DNA from: Trichomonas vaginalis G3
Taxonomy: Eukaryota > Parabasalia > Trichomonadida > Trichomonadidae
DNA: 64,000 nt
Direction: 5' to 3'
NCBI RefSeq assembly: GCF_026262505.1
Contig: NC_067206.1
Location: 15,744,205 to 15,808,204 of the forward strand
Below the pieces are notes generated by a model. It was given only the letters and a program-made list of their open reading frames with translations. It was not told where the DNA came from and ran no database searches. Made by a program: the position numbers and the translations under genes. Below are positions 43,211 through 53,205 of this stretch, one piece after another (within the stretch, counting starts at the first letter, position 1; every line of letters starts with the position of its first letter).

Positions 43211-43447
43211 CTATCTACCTCCTATTTTATTAAGTATTCCTTCAGCTATTCCACCAACTGCGTTACCTGCTTGTGCTCCCATCGCCGGATTACCTGCTTT
43301 AGTACCTAATACTCCACCTATGATAGTTCCTGCCGTTTTCGCTACTGGTGCCAAAAAGTTTGCAACAGGTTTAATAATATTTTTATGAACCCAACCTGCA
43401 GCTTTCTTAATTCCATCCCATAATTTTTTAAAGAATCCTGCAGCCAT
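43211..43447 (-). CDS. Small amphipathic Maverick protein, 78 aa
   Basis: Begins MAAGFFKKLWDGIKKAAGWV, then a hydrophobic glycine/alanine-rich half (KTAGTIIGGVLGTKAGNPAM) that could enter membranes. Paralogue of the protein at 42975-43190 by its start, but with a different tail. The pair suggests division of labour, for example membrane insertion and DNA contact. Confidence 0.6.
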   Translation of the reverse strand: MAAGFFKKLWDGIKKAAGWVHKNIIKPVANFLAPVAKTAGTIIGGVLGTKAGNPAMGAQAGNAVGGIAEGILNKIGGR

Positions 43448-43535
43448 TTCTGATTTAATATTAATTAAAAAATATATTTCATCACTTATATTCTAATTTT
43501 TATTTAATGATAAATGAAACCGATTTTAAAAATAA

Positions 43536-43883
43536 ATGAAACAGAGGAGGAAGAAAATAAATGAAAGTGAAAATGTTCAACAAAAAATAAACGTTGTTAA
43601 ACCAATTACTGAAATAAAAATTTTTTCATCTGTTGAAGAATTTAATGACTATTATGCTAATAATAAAAAATTATTTGAAGAATTGACAACGTGTAAATTG
43701 AATAAAATGTTTAAAGTTGATGGATTCAAAATTTCAAAAATAAAGGGGGTGGTTAGTTTGAAATCTATTCCTCAATCAAGAATCACCTCATTAATGAAAA
43801 TTGATGATTTAACAAAAAGAATAGAAGAGATTGAAGAAAGAATGAATCAAATAATTGATTTCATAAATTCAAATAATCATTAA
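43536..43883 (+). CDS. Maverick hypothetical protein, 115 aa
   Basis: A basic N-terminus (MKQRRKKINESENVQQKINV), a middle segment (KIFSSVEEFNDYYANNKKLF) and a C-terminal helix with heptad character (DLTKRIEEIEERMNQIIDFI). Probably oligomeric by coiled coil. Not recognised. It is the last gene before the right terminal repeat. Confidence 0.55.
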   Translation: MKQRRKKINESENVQQKINVVKPITEIKIFSSVEEFNDYYANNKKLFEELTTCKLNKMFKVDGFKISKIKGVVSLKSIPQSRITSLMKIDDLTKRIEEIEERMNQIIDFINSNNH

Positions 43884-45137
43884 TTTCTTAAAGTTCAATG
43901 TTGATTCTGAGACATGAATTTTTAAAGTTTATTTTTTTATTTTTTTATTTCATTATGGTAGTGAATCTTTTATTCATGAAAATAATTATTTCTAATTTCT
44001 TTTACTCTCTCATACATACTAGATTTAAAGAATTCAGAACATTTCCCATAATCTCCTAAATGTTTTCTTATCTCTAACGTGTGCCAGTTATTATATGAAA
44101 CTGAATAAACTTTATCTTTATCTTTAAACCTTTCATCACTTCCAATATATTTATATCTCAGTTTTGATTTAGCATTTTCATATTCATTAGCGTTTAATAA
44201 TTCACAGTCTTCCTTTTTAAATTGATGTTTAAGATATTCAGGATTTAATACTCTACGTTTATATGCTCCTAACTTAGTTCTAAAGGTTTTTCTACAAAAT
44301 TTAGGAATTCCATCCTCTTTAATGTCATCAATGATTTCCATTTCATTATTTTCAATTTCTTCGGTAAAAAAGGGGGTTGGCGTCCTAAGGCGTCCTAGTG
44401 TAAATTTCTCAAAATTGTGATATTTACATCACATTTTTGAGAGGTTTATGGGCGTCCTAAGGGAAAATTGAATAGCTAGGGCGTCCCGAATTTTCATTCT
44501 AAGATTTAAATATATTATATACTTAAGTATAATACAAGCAATATAAAAATTAAATTTTTATTATGTTAACTTATAAGAAATTTTTTTGAATTATCGTTGA
44601 TTTATTGTAATCTTTCCAGGCTATACTTTTGAAATCAACTTTACCTGTCATACGCATTAATGTAGTAGATGTCCAGGTGTAGCTATTATATCCCAGCAAC
44701 ATTGGTATTTTATCATTGTAAGATATCAAAATGAAGCGTTTTTTCAGATATAATTTTTCGTAAATTTTTCAAAAATAAGATGGTAAAAAAGCCTCGACTT
44801 GCTCGAAAAATAACAATTTTTTTACTTGTAAAAATAACCCTTTTACAGCATGGGCAGCTATTCAATCACTATTTCTTTTTCTAAAAGTATATTTTTCAAA
44901 AAAAATTAAGATCAAATTCGACAATTTCTTGATGAAAGCAAAAATATTACACATACTTCTAGATGCATGGGATAAAATATGCAATTATTCAATCAATTCG
45001 CATGATTTGAAAAAAAAATCTAAATTTGATAAAAATGTAGAAATTTTTTATTTTTAACTTGAGATTCGATTTTTTTGATCCAATTTGTGAATTTTTTTTG
45101 ATCGGAATTTCAATTAATTTGTTGATCAAAAATGACC

Positions 45138-46244
45138 TCACAATGTTTGATCATAAGTGAAGTCATCTTCATGGGTATTTAGAAATTCCAAGAGAAATTG
45201 CTTATTTCTCGCAGATGTAATATCTGAGAAAATCGAATTTAAATATTCATAGAAACCCAAATCATTCTCCGGTTCGAATAATTCATCTGTTGCTTTTTCT
45301 GTTTTTTCTATGAATTTTAATAATTTGATTAATAAATCTTCATCAGGAAGAATTATTGCTGCATTTGTGATAAAATTCCATATTGAGGTAATATGGCAAT
45401 AATTACATTTATAAAATGTAATTTTATCCAAAATTTTTTGGCAAATTCGCATAATAGCATTAATATTTGAAGCTGAGATTAAACCTGTGATTACTTCTGT
45501 AACTTTTGGAAAATCATCGCAATTTAATATCTCTTTATATTGAATTGAGAAATAAAAAAAATCAAATGGATTCATTTCTTCAATTTCAAGGAGATTGTAA
45601 AAATTGATAGAAGTGTTATTGCAACAAATTGTATTTGCAGCAAAAAATATCATTTGCTCGATTCCATTTTTGGAATAAATTTGCTGGAACAATGTTAAAT
45701 TAAAACAGTTGCTTAATTTTTCTTCATTGTTTTCATAAAAAAGTAACAAGTTTGCAACTGAAATTTCAAAATTTTGATAATTGCCAGTTATTTCAGTAAA
45801 TATATATATTTGCTTTTCTTCATCTAAAAATGGCAAATATTGATTTGCAATATTAACTAAAGTTTGGGATAAATTGTTCCAGTTTGATTTTACAATTTGT
45901 GAGCACATTATGTAATATGTAAATTTATCCGCTTTGTAGGAATTTAAAATTGTTTGTTGTTCTGTTTCAGTTAAATTACTGAATTTTTCAAGATTAATAT
46001 TGTGATAAAAAATAGAATCCTTGAAACATTCTGATATCTTTTCAATGTTTAAAACGGATGCTAAAAAATGTAAAAGAACTTCATCAGTCACTGTGATTTT
46101 TTTGAAAAATTTATCCCAATTCAAGCATCCAATTGATCTTTCTGTCATTGTACTTATGCATTGATAAAGTTGATTTAATGAATCCGAAGAATAATCATTA
46201 TGCTTGACTAGTTGAGTTAGTTGATACAGACTGTCGTCAGCCAT
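45138..46244 (-). CDS. MULE C accessory protein, 368 aa, unknown
   Basis: An open frame starting MADDSLYQLTQLVKHNDYSS, almost wholly helical with regular leucines (NSYKADKFTYYIMCSQIVKS, ILDKITFYKCNYCHITSIWN), which suggests an armadillo/HEAT-like solenoid. No catalytic motif. TTCATTTTTTT lies a few bases before the ATG (initiator). The gene is divergent from the transposase and shares duplicated upstream sequence with it, so the two are probably co-regulated. Second genes of unknown role are known in some MULEs; this family was not recognised. Confidence 0.75.
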   Translation of the reverse strand: MADDSLYQLTQLVKHNDYSSDSLNQLYQCISTMTERSIGCLNWDKFFKKITVTDEVLLHFLASVLNIEKISECFKDSIFYHNINLEKFSNLTETEQQTILNSYKADKFTYYIMCSQIVKSNWNNLSQTLVNIANQYLPFLDEEKQIYIFTEITGNYQNFEISVANLLLFYENNEEKLSNCFNLTLFQQIYSKNGIEQMIFFAANTICCNNTSINFYNLLEIEEMNPFDFFYFSIQYKEILNCDDFPKVTEVITGLISASNINAIMRICQKILDKITFYKCNYCHITSIWNFITNAAIILPDEDLLIKLLKFIEKTEKATDELFEPENDLGFYEYLNSIFSDITSARNKQFLLEFLNTHEDDFTYDQTL

Positions 46245-46294
46245 TTTAAAAAAATGAATAAAATTGTATAGTAAATTATATTTGTGAAATTTGT

Positions 46295-46525
46295 GACGCT
46301 ACATTCAATCTAAGACCAATATCTCAAAGAATTCCTCATTTAAGTATTACTTTTCATTGTTTTTTAAAAAATATCTTTGCTTATTTGTTCACTTTTTTGA
46401 CATTTATTATATGCTTTTTATCATATTTCCGATGATATGAATATATATTCTATATAAGAATGACGCTACATTCAATCTAAGACCAATATCTCAAAGAATT
46501 CCTCATTTAAGTATTACTTTTCATT
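46295..46525. promoter_or_regulatory. Duplicated 64-bp block between divergent MULE C genes
   Basis: gacgctacattcaatctaag to ttttcatt is repeated without visible change at 46295-46358 and 46462-46525, 167 bp apart, in the same orientation. Both copies end in TCATT. The transposase ATG (46579) has its own TCATT at about 46567. The block is a good candidate for a shared promoter or regulatory element. Confidence 0.65.
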
Positions 46526-46578
46526 TTTGATTCAATTTTCGAACGGTTTTCGTAAATTTTGCATCATTTCATTTTTTA

Positions 46579-48831
46579 ATGGGAAAATCATCTATATTTA
46601 ATCAAAAAAGAGCAAACTTTACAGACGAAAATAAAATATTTATCAGGGAACAATCTGATAAATACCAAAAATCAACATCGAGAGATGAAAAAACGAATAT
46701 AATCAAACAAGTTCTTCAATATTTTAATATTAAATACGCCGAAAATGAATCTAAAGCTGTCAGAAGATATTTTAGTTATATTGCAGTTAAAAATATTCCC
46801 GCAGTTACTGGAAAATATCCTGATACAATTGTTCGCAAAGATATGCTTTATTCGCATGATCATACAAATATTATTAATTCAAATAATATTGAACGTTACT
46901 ACCGTTGCATCGATCATTCTTGTCAAGCACGTTATTTAGTTAAAATTGAGAACAGTTCAGTTTCCGAAGATTTACAAAAGGAACATATACCCGAATGCAG
47001 ACAATTTAAAAAGTTACAAAATGAAAAAAATGATCTTCATAAATCAATGACTCTGACAGAAATATACAATAAGGCAATGGCAAAATTTTCTGAAGACAAC
47101 GGCACTTTTCAGCAGATTAAAAAATTTATGACAGAACTTGCTGTTGGTACTGATGAAAACCCATTAATTAAAGATTCATTGGTCAGGGAAGTTTATAATA
47201 AGTCCAGAAAATTTTCTGTTGGAGAAAAAATTACAGACGATGAAATTGCTAATTTTTGTTTAATAAATGGCGAGCAGTTTTTCATTGGCCATGATTTTCA
47301 AGCAAATTGTGAGACGATGTTTTTTGGTTTTGAGAAGGCAATTCAATTTGCAAAAGAAGCCACAGATTTATTTTGCGATGGAACTTTTAAAATTACACCA
47401 AAACATTTTCAAAAAGGACAGATGCTAACAATTATGATTTGTGAACCTTCAACAAATCAATATCTACCACTTTTATTTATATTCATGAAAAACCGCACAT
47501 TTGAATCTTATAAGAAGGCATTTGAATATATTTTTACTGTCAAGGGTATTCAATTTTCAAAGCTAATTCAAATTCATTGTGATTTTGAAAAGGGAATGAT
47601 AGAGGCACTTCAACAAATTTTCCCTAAAGTCCGTATAATTGGATGCCTATTTCATTTCAAACAAGCTTTACACAGGAAACTTGTAGCACTTTATACAAAA
47701 AATTTCAATACTTTACAAAATTCTTTATTTAAGCTATATTCTATTACTCCATTCATGTCTCATGAAGAATTTGTACTTACAATGCATATAATTAATCAAA
47801 ATAAAGTTGATTCGATCAAAGATTATATTGATTATTTCAACAAAGTTTGGTTGCCGCACTACAATTTAATATCTCAATATAATAATGCAACTGCAATATT
47901 CACTAATGATTGCCTCGAGAGTATGCATTCAGAATTTTCTTCGTTAAAACATCCAAACATTTATGAAGCTATTAAGAAGATATCTCAAATCCAATTAGAT
48001 AAATATAACGCCATCAAAAATAACCAGAAGATCGAGCGCCATATAAAAACCGTTATCACTGATAGCTACAAAAATTATATTCTTGACTGCTTTCAAAAAG
48101 AACTTGAGAAAACAATTTTTTCTATCAAACAATACAACGTAAGTGATCTTTCTTTGGCTCAGAACGAGATTTCTCCATATGGTTCCATAGAATCGAGTTC
48201 ATTGTTCGAAAATATTCCAGTTCATGATGCAGATATACTCAAATCGATCGATCTAACAGATAAAGATACAATGATCACTAAGTTTATTAATGAAAAAAGA
48301 GAAAAAATTATGGCATTATTTAATGAAACATTAAATCATCCAGATTTTAATTCATCCACTCCAATTCAAACTAATTTTGAGCAAGCCGATACAAATCAAG
48401 GTTCAGATGCTCCAATTCGCTCCGAAAATTCAAATATTGCAGACTCTACAGATTTAGAACCAGAAAATCAAAACCATCCTTCTACAAATCAAATGTCTAG
48501 TAATCTAGAACATAAGCTGGACCTTCTTGATCATATTGAAAAACAATTATCGAAAATGCGCTCGTTATTGGGAATTCTTCCTACTACAAATGCTATTGTT
48601 GGGCCGTCAAAACAAGTTTCAGTTAATAGCAAGCAAAATTCTGAAAAAAATAAGAAAAAATCTTCCATAACAACAAAATCAAACAATAAAAAACAAAATT
48701 CATCCGACAATCCTCCTAAACGTAAAGCTCCTATTTCGGAAAGGATTCTCAGCGATAATAACTTATATTTTCAAGTTCATCGAAAGAGATCGAAAAGCAA
48801 ACGTTCCACATCTACAGAGAAAAAGAATTGA
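46579..48831 (+). CDS. MULE C transposase, FLYWCH type, open
   Basis: A 750-residue open frame. A FLYWCH-like zinc module lies at about residues 105-140 (ERYYRCIDHSCQARYLVKI ... EHIPEC). The MULE catalytic core follows: aspartate in DLFCDGTFKI (about 267), aspartate in QIHCDFEKGMIEAL (about 334) with IIGCLFHFKQALHRK, and glutamate in TNDCLESMHSEF (about 447). A long polar tail, rich in S, N and K, ends in basic KRSKSKRSTSTEKK. All three catalytic residues are present. Initiator TCATT directly upstream. The protein could be active and probably acts on the GGCGTCC-rich ends. Confidence 0.9.
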   Translation: MGKSSIFNQKRANFTDENKIFIREQSDKYQKSTSRDEKTNIIKQVLQYFNIKYAENESKAVRRYFSYIAVKNIPAVTGKYPDTIVRKDMLYSHDHTNIINSNNIERYYRCIDHSCQARYLVKIENSSVSEDLQKEHIPECRQFKKLQNEKNDLHKSMTLTEIYNKAMAKFSEDNGTFQQIKKFMTELAVGTDENPLIKDSLVREVYNKSRKFSVGEKITDDEIANFCLINGEQFFIGHDFQANCETMFFGFEKAIQFAKEATDLFCDGTFKITPKHFQKGQMLTIMICEPSTNQYLPLLFIFMKNRTFESYKKAFEYIFTVKGIQFSKLIQIHCDFEKGMIEALQQIFPKVRIIGCLFHFKQALHRKLVALYTKNFNTLQNSLFKLYSITPFMSHEEFVLTMHIINQNKVDSIKDYIDYFNKVWLPHYNLISQYNNATAIFTNDCLESMHSEFSSLKHPNIYEAIKKISQIQLDKYNAIKNNQKIERHIKTVITDSYKNYILDCFQKELEKTIFSIKQYNVSDLSLAQNEISPYGSIESSSLFENIPVHDADILKSIDLTDKDTMITKFINEKREKIMALFNETLNHPDFNSSTPIQTNFEQADTNQGSDAPIRSENSNIADSTDLEPENQNHPSTNQMSSNLEHKLDLLDHIEKQLSKMRSLLGILPTTNAIVGPSKQVSVNSKQNSEKNKKKSSITTKSNNKKQNSSDNPPKRKAPISERILSDNNLYFQVHRKRSKSKRSTSTEKKN

Positions 48832-50055
48832 TATATGAAGTCTAATTCCTTTTATAACTACTATATTTTTATTCTTATGACTAAAAAATAATATATTATT
48901 TAACAATTTTCATTTTTTTCTTTTAACAATTTTGTTTTATTTCCATTTATTGTTAAATGATTTTTAGCATACACCTTTCTTTGTTCATCTTCTAAATACA
49001 ATTTATTTTTTCTTAGATATAATTCTATTCATTCAATTCGATCGTCATTTTTCAGTACATGATCGTAATTTTCAATTATTGATCGCGATTTTACTTCAGA
49101 ATTTGTTCGCAATATTGCTTATCAAAATTATATCTCTATTCTCTCATTTCTGTTTAGTCAATATCATTACACTCTTATTGTCTAATAACATGCTATTAAT
49201 TTTCTTAAAATTAAAAAAAAAATATCAACTTTTAAAAACAGAAACTTAACATCCTTAGGTCAATGGATTTTGATGTGAGATACATTTAATCTGTTTTTCT
49301 TTTTTTATTTTAATTAATTGAATATTTATAGTTGTTATGGGTCTTACATCATGTAAAACGAATTTTCTTAAAGTAAATTTACTTTTTCTTCAATCTTTCT
49401 TACATATTTATTAAAAAAAATATCCAAAAAAAGATGTTTTAGAATGAAAAAAAATTAAAAAATCTTCATTTATAGTCTTTCTTGAATGTATACGTTTTGA
49501 TTTTTTTCTTTTTTAAAAAATTCAATTTCTAGAAAAATCGAGAAAAAATCATTTTCTTCTATTTTTTAGGACGCCATACCCATTGAAATCTCCTCTCAGG
49601 ACGCCATAAACTATTCAATTATGGTGTAAACTTCTCAAAAATTGAATAGTTTACATCAGGACGCCTTAGGACGCCAACCCTTTACGCGCCCAATTTCTTC
49701 TTCTCGTTTATGAGGTCTTTGATTATGACTCCATTGATTCCATGAAATTAAATATTCTTTATCATTATATTTATACCTCATTAGCTTATTTTGGCTTTCA
49801 TATTCATTTAATAATTCACAGTCTTCCTTTTTAAATTGAAGTTTAACCCATTTAGGATTTAAACAATGTTTAATTAATCGCGGAATATCTGACATCATCT
49901 ATATATAGCTTCTTTTATAAAAGATAAAAAATAAATTATTTTAAAATTAATGTTAATTTTTTAATGTGTTTAGTATATAAATATTTTAATGCATCGTCTA
50001 TATATAGATGCAACAAAAAAAGTCACACAACCCTTCCTATCCTACAACTCTTAAC

Positions 50056-50871
50056 GGCTAAGATTTAGGAACAATGTTAAGTATCAAAAAGAAAGGAGGT
50101 CTGATATAGACAACATATATCGTTGAAGGTTGAAAAAATCTCTAATATTTGAGCCCAAAATTTCAAATTTTAATTTTTTGAAAAAAGAGGCCACCCGTAT
50201 GTACATTTATTTGAGAGGAGGAGGATTATATTTTTGAAAGGGTGAAACATTATGAATATGTTAATTATATAATAATATGTATTATTATAAAAAAGAAAAA
50301 ATAAAGCACGTTAAAATTTTTCTTTCTTGATTTTTTACAAAATCTACTTAGAATTATGCAAAATATGACTAAATAATTATAAATTTCAAGTTAAATTTTA
50401 ATTTTGATAAATAATTTAAATTTCAAAATATCAAGTTCAGTTCGACTATGTATGTAGTAATTCCTCAATAAAGTGCCAAAACCCTATTAAAATATATGAA
50501 CATTTTCAACATTTTAATGTTTTTATTTAAAAATTTGATGGAATATGAGCTTCAAACAATTATTATGTAAATAAAAATAATTAAATATATGTATTTATTC
50601 GTATTACAACCGTAGTAAGTCGATTCTTCCTTTCTTCTACTGAGGTTTGAATTTGATTTCGAATTGTAAAGAGATTCAAAGGGAAAATACTAGCGGATAA
50701 AAACTACCTCCATGAAAGGGTCATAATGGACTCAAGTTGTATTTTTTGATATTTTTTGCTTTTCGAGCCTAAATAGGTAGCCAAGATAATGCCTAAAAAT
50801 AAGGTTCTAAATTCTGAAGTTTACATGATCCTCTCGTGTGCACCCTTAAAAAATTATAATATAATAATATT
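50056..50871. other. Sequence right of the Maverick
   Basis: No gene supported. Contains the direct repeat of the left flank (cccgtatgtacatttatttg at about 50190) and the inverted gtgcacccttaaaa at 50841-50854. ctgaagtttacatgatcc at about 50817 has an inverted match at about 58222. Confidence 0.45.
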
Positions 50872-51795
50872 TTATTGAACCAATTCAAGACAGTAAATGG
50901 TCTTATCATCAGAAACAGAGATAACTTCACTATCATCAGCTGAAATGCAAACAGAGAAAATTCTAGAACGCTGGAACTTCTTTGTCTCTGTTATTGTATA
51001 ATTATCAACATCTATAACAGAAACAGAGCCATTTGATGAACCAACAATGAGATGTCTTCCATCATTAGTAAATTCAACCATTTCGATAAGTTTAACCATG
51101 GCTCCTGGTCTATCGTGAGGAATTGATACCTCGCCAACCTTTGTTGGTTCTCCTTCAAATTTATAAAATTCAACAAATCTATTAAAAGTTCCTACAGCAA
51201 CTAACTGATTACTGAGGTTTGCAGCTACGCAGTGAATATGACATTTAATATCATTGCCCTTAAGAGTAAGTACGTTAATTGGGACATTTGAGTCAAGATC
51301 GAACTGAGTAATAGAATGGCGACCAACAAGAATGAGTTGGTTATCGTTTGGACCGTAGAATGTAAGATCTACAATTGTATCATCGCCTGCATTATATTGG
51401 TTGAGTTGTCCATTTCTTTCAATCAAAACAATGCCTTTATGGCCGGCAATTGCAATTGTTTTTCCATCACGGCTAACAGCTGCGTGTGGGAAGATTGTGC
51501 TCTTGCATTGTATTTCGCGCAAAAATGTAAGACCGGTTTCATTTGGTGTAAAAATGAGACATTTTCCTTCCATTGATGTTGTAACAACGAAGCTGTTGTC
51601 CTCTGGAACTGCGATAGAAAGAATTGTAAGATTGTGGCCTTGAACGCGTCTTGTTTGATAATATTTTCCGTCCTTGAGGATGAAAACGACCAAAATGCCA
51701 TCTCGTGTGCCAACGACTATATTTTTGCCAATAAATTTAGCAATAACAGGCGTTTGACCTGAAAGTGGTGGCGAGTCTTTGTGTTTCAGGCTCAT
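50872..51795 (-). CDS. WD40-repeat protein, 307 aa
   Basis: An open frame with the alternating strand pattern of a beta-propeller: about six or seven repeats such as HNLTILSIAVPEDNSFVVTT, FPHAAVSRDGKTIAIAGHKG, MVEFTNDGRHLIVGSSNGSV and FSVCISADDSEVISVSDDKT. Several end in the expected 'sDdktI' or similar rather than canonical WD. Length fits a single seven-bladed propeller such as SKI8/WDR61, but the exact orthologue cannot be told. Base use is less A+T-rich than the flanks, as in host genes. No clear initiator was seen before the ATG. Likely a scaffold for protein complexes. Confidence 0.85.
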   Translation of the reverse strand: MSLKHKDSPPLSGQTPVIAKFIGKNIVVGTRDGILVVFILKDGKYYQTRRVQGHNLTILSIAVPEDNSFVVTTSMEGKCLIFTPNETGLTFLREIQCKSTIFPHAAVSRDGKTIAIAGHKGIVLIERNGQLNQYNAGDDTIVDLTFYGPNDNQLILVGRHSITQFDLDSNVPINVLTLKGNDIKCHIHCVAANLSNQLVAVGTFNRFVEFYKFEGEPTKVGEVSIPHDRPGAMVKLIEMVEFTNDGRHLIVGSSNGSVSVIDVDNYTITETKKFQRSRIFSVCISADDSEVISVSDDKTIYCLELVQ

Positions 51796-52460
51796 TTGTT
51801 ATCGTCCTTTTTCACCCTTTTTAATTTTTTTATCCCCTCTAATAAATAAGTCTGAGATATTTGTATTCATATAATGAACAACAAAAAACAGAAAAATAAG
51901 TTTATGCAAAGACCATCTAGCAAAATATTCTCACTCAGTTTTCAAAATGAGCTAATCGATAAATGTTATACTTGTCGCCTACCATGAAATTGATATGCAT
52001 TGAATCACCAAATTTTATTGTGGCCCTTTGGAGTTATTATCATCATAGATAAATAAATTCATTTTAATATAATTTTAGATTTTTATTAGAGAGGGACATT
52101 ACTTATAATCTATCTATCACAGTATAAAATATCTAGCTCTTTTGAGAATATAACAAGTCCTTGTCACTTTAGATCCAACATGAATGGATTTATGCTTTTC
52201 TAATCTTGCCATATTGCATAATTATGATGTACGAATAATGCATGTCGCAATGTCTGTCATTTATTTTCTCCAAAAGTTTATTTTCGTTTATCTATTTGCT
52301 AAGACTGAAAAACACTCTAACAAAAACTGAGCTATTATATGAGCTGCTAGAAAATTAAAAAATATGGAGTTCTCTCTTAAGTAATTTACTATTTTGCAAA
52401 AATAAAATTTCCGAATATTGAAATTAAGTTATAACAAACAGAATAAAATATCAACATCAA
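51796..52460. other. Intergenic region
   Basis: About 665 bp between two minus-strand host-type genes; it holds the promoter side of the WD40 gene. No RNA gene or repeat was recognised. Confidence 0.4.
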
Positions 52461-52940
52461 TTAGTATATCTTAATTATAGAAACATGAACAGCTTTGTTT
52501 GGAACATCAGATGAAAAAGAAATATCTCCTTCATCATCATAAGATAGATAGTAACCAAGGAATTTGGAGTACAATATAACATTTTTAAGAGTTGATCCTT
52601 CAATAGAAAACGTCTGTTGTCTAAATGGAGCTTCTGCATTTTCAGTAACGCATCCTTTATATGCAGTTAAGTACTTTCCATCTTCAGATAGAAGTGCAAG
52701 TTTGTTTTTTCCTTTCTTTACTAAGCGAAACGTCTCGGCATCATTTTCATCTTTCTCTAAATTGATTTTATGATTTATCTGTATGTGAAAATATCCATCA
52801 TCAACAACTTTTATTCGCACTGGAGTTCCATCTGGAATTGCATACACCAAATCAGCAATTTTGAATGACATAAAAATATAAAAGTGACCTTTTTTTAGGA
52901 TTTCATTTGCATGATATTGATATCTTACTGTACTACTCAT
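52461..52940 (-). CDS. Small protein, possible fascin/beta-trefoil type
   Basis: The start is taken as the ATG at 52940 (MSSTVRYQYHANEILKKG), since the frame before it only offers TTG. 159 residues. The second half shows the fascin-like pattern: KNKLALLSEDGKYLTAYKGC, then FSIEGSTLKNVILYSKFLGY and YLSYDDEGDISFSSD, where 'G+YLt' and 'fLgyYLs' are typical. Proteins of this fold bind actin or sugars, but with one incomplete trefoil the role is unknown. No initiator consensus precedes the ATG. Confidence 0.6.
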   Translation of the reverse strand: MSSTVRYQYHANEILKKGHFYIFMSFKIADLVYAIPDGTPVRIKVVDDGYFHIQINHKINLEKDENDAETFRLVKKGKNKLALLSEDGKYLTAYKGCVTENAEAPFRQQTFSIEGSTLKNVILYSKFLGYYLSYDDEGDISFSSDVPNKAVHVSIIKIY

Positions 52941-53205
52941 ATTTGAATTCAAATATTTGAGTCCGTTTTAACGAGAAGTATTTATGGTTGCAAAATTAGA
53001 AGAATTTCTGGAAATTTCCAGAAAACACTAAAAAAATCAATCTTCTAAATGAAAAACAACTCCAAAATTTGCTTTCATGCAGCAAGACAAAGTTATTCAT
53101 TCACAAAATTCAATCAATTTTGAAAATTCAGAAAATGAAGATAAACAATTTGAATTATTTACAAAAAACATACAATTATATTAAAAATTTGAGTCATATT
53201 ATATT

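Larger units (their letters stand above)
44363..49690. mobile_element. MULE C (Mutator-like DNA transposon), apparently whole
   Basis: A 5.3-kb element with a perfect 10-bp target duplication (caatttcttc, 44353-44362 and 49691-49700). The inverted ends share gggttggcgtcctaaggcgt, and GGCGTCC recurs about four times within 120 bp of each end, a probable transposase-binding array. It carries two divergent genes, a transposase (46579-48831) and an unknown protein (45138-46244), around a shared promoter region. 44500-45137 and 48832-49560 have no genes. It inserted after the Maverick did, so it is a young copy. Confidence 0.9.
43970..49898 (-). pseudogene. Right-end copy of the terminal-repeat gene, split by MULE C
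   Basis: The second copy of the gene at 24000-24590. Its C-terminal part is at 43970-44341 and its N-terminal part at about 49701-49898, with MULE C in between and the 10-bp duplication caatttcttc on both sides. By eye only single residue differences to the left copy are seen in each part. The insertion removes function from this copy; the left copy stays open. Confidence 0.85.
23849..50049. mobile_element. Maverick/Polinton element 1
   Basis: A 26.2-kb span, about 20.9 kb without the MULE C insertion. The termini are AG...CT, with long inverted terminal repeats of about 800 bp and a perfect 6-bp target duplication (cttaac, 23843-23848 and 50050-50055), all typical of Mavericks. Parts in order: terminal-repeat gene, a 372-codon gene, PolB, integrase, two small genes, KilA-N gene, 121-bp repeats, primase-helicase, repeats, fibre-like gene, a set of unknown genes, packaging-ATPase region, capsid candidate, two small amphipathic proteins and the right terminal repeat. 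No protease was recognised. The terminal repeats differ at only a few sites by eye, so insertion looks recent, yet the core genes have about ten or more breaks in total. Fossil. Confidence 0.9.
43910..50049. repeat. Maverick 1 right inverted terminal repeat, interrupted
   Basis: The reverse complement of 23849-24650, split by MULE C (44363-49690). Outside the insertion it matches the left copy with few differences by eye. The outer end is cctatcctacaact, followed by cttaac, the right target duplication. Confidence 0.9.

Noticed and set aside
51316-51713. Frames opposite to and overlapping the WD40 gene
   Set aside because: Shadows of a well-supported coding sequence.
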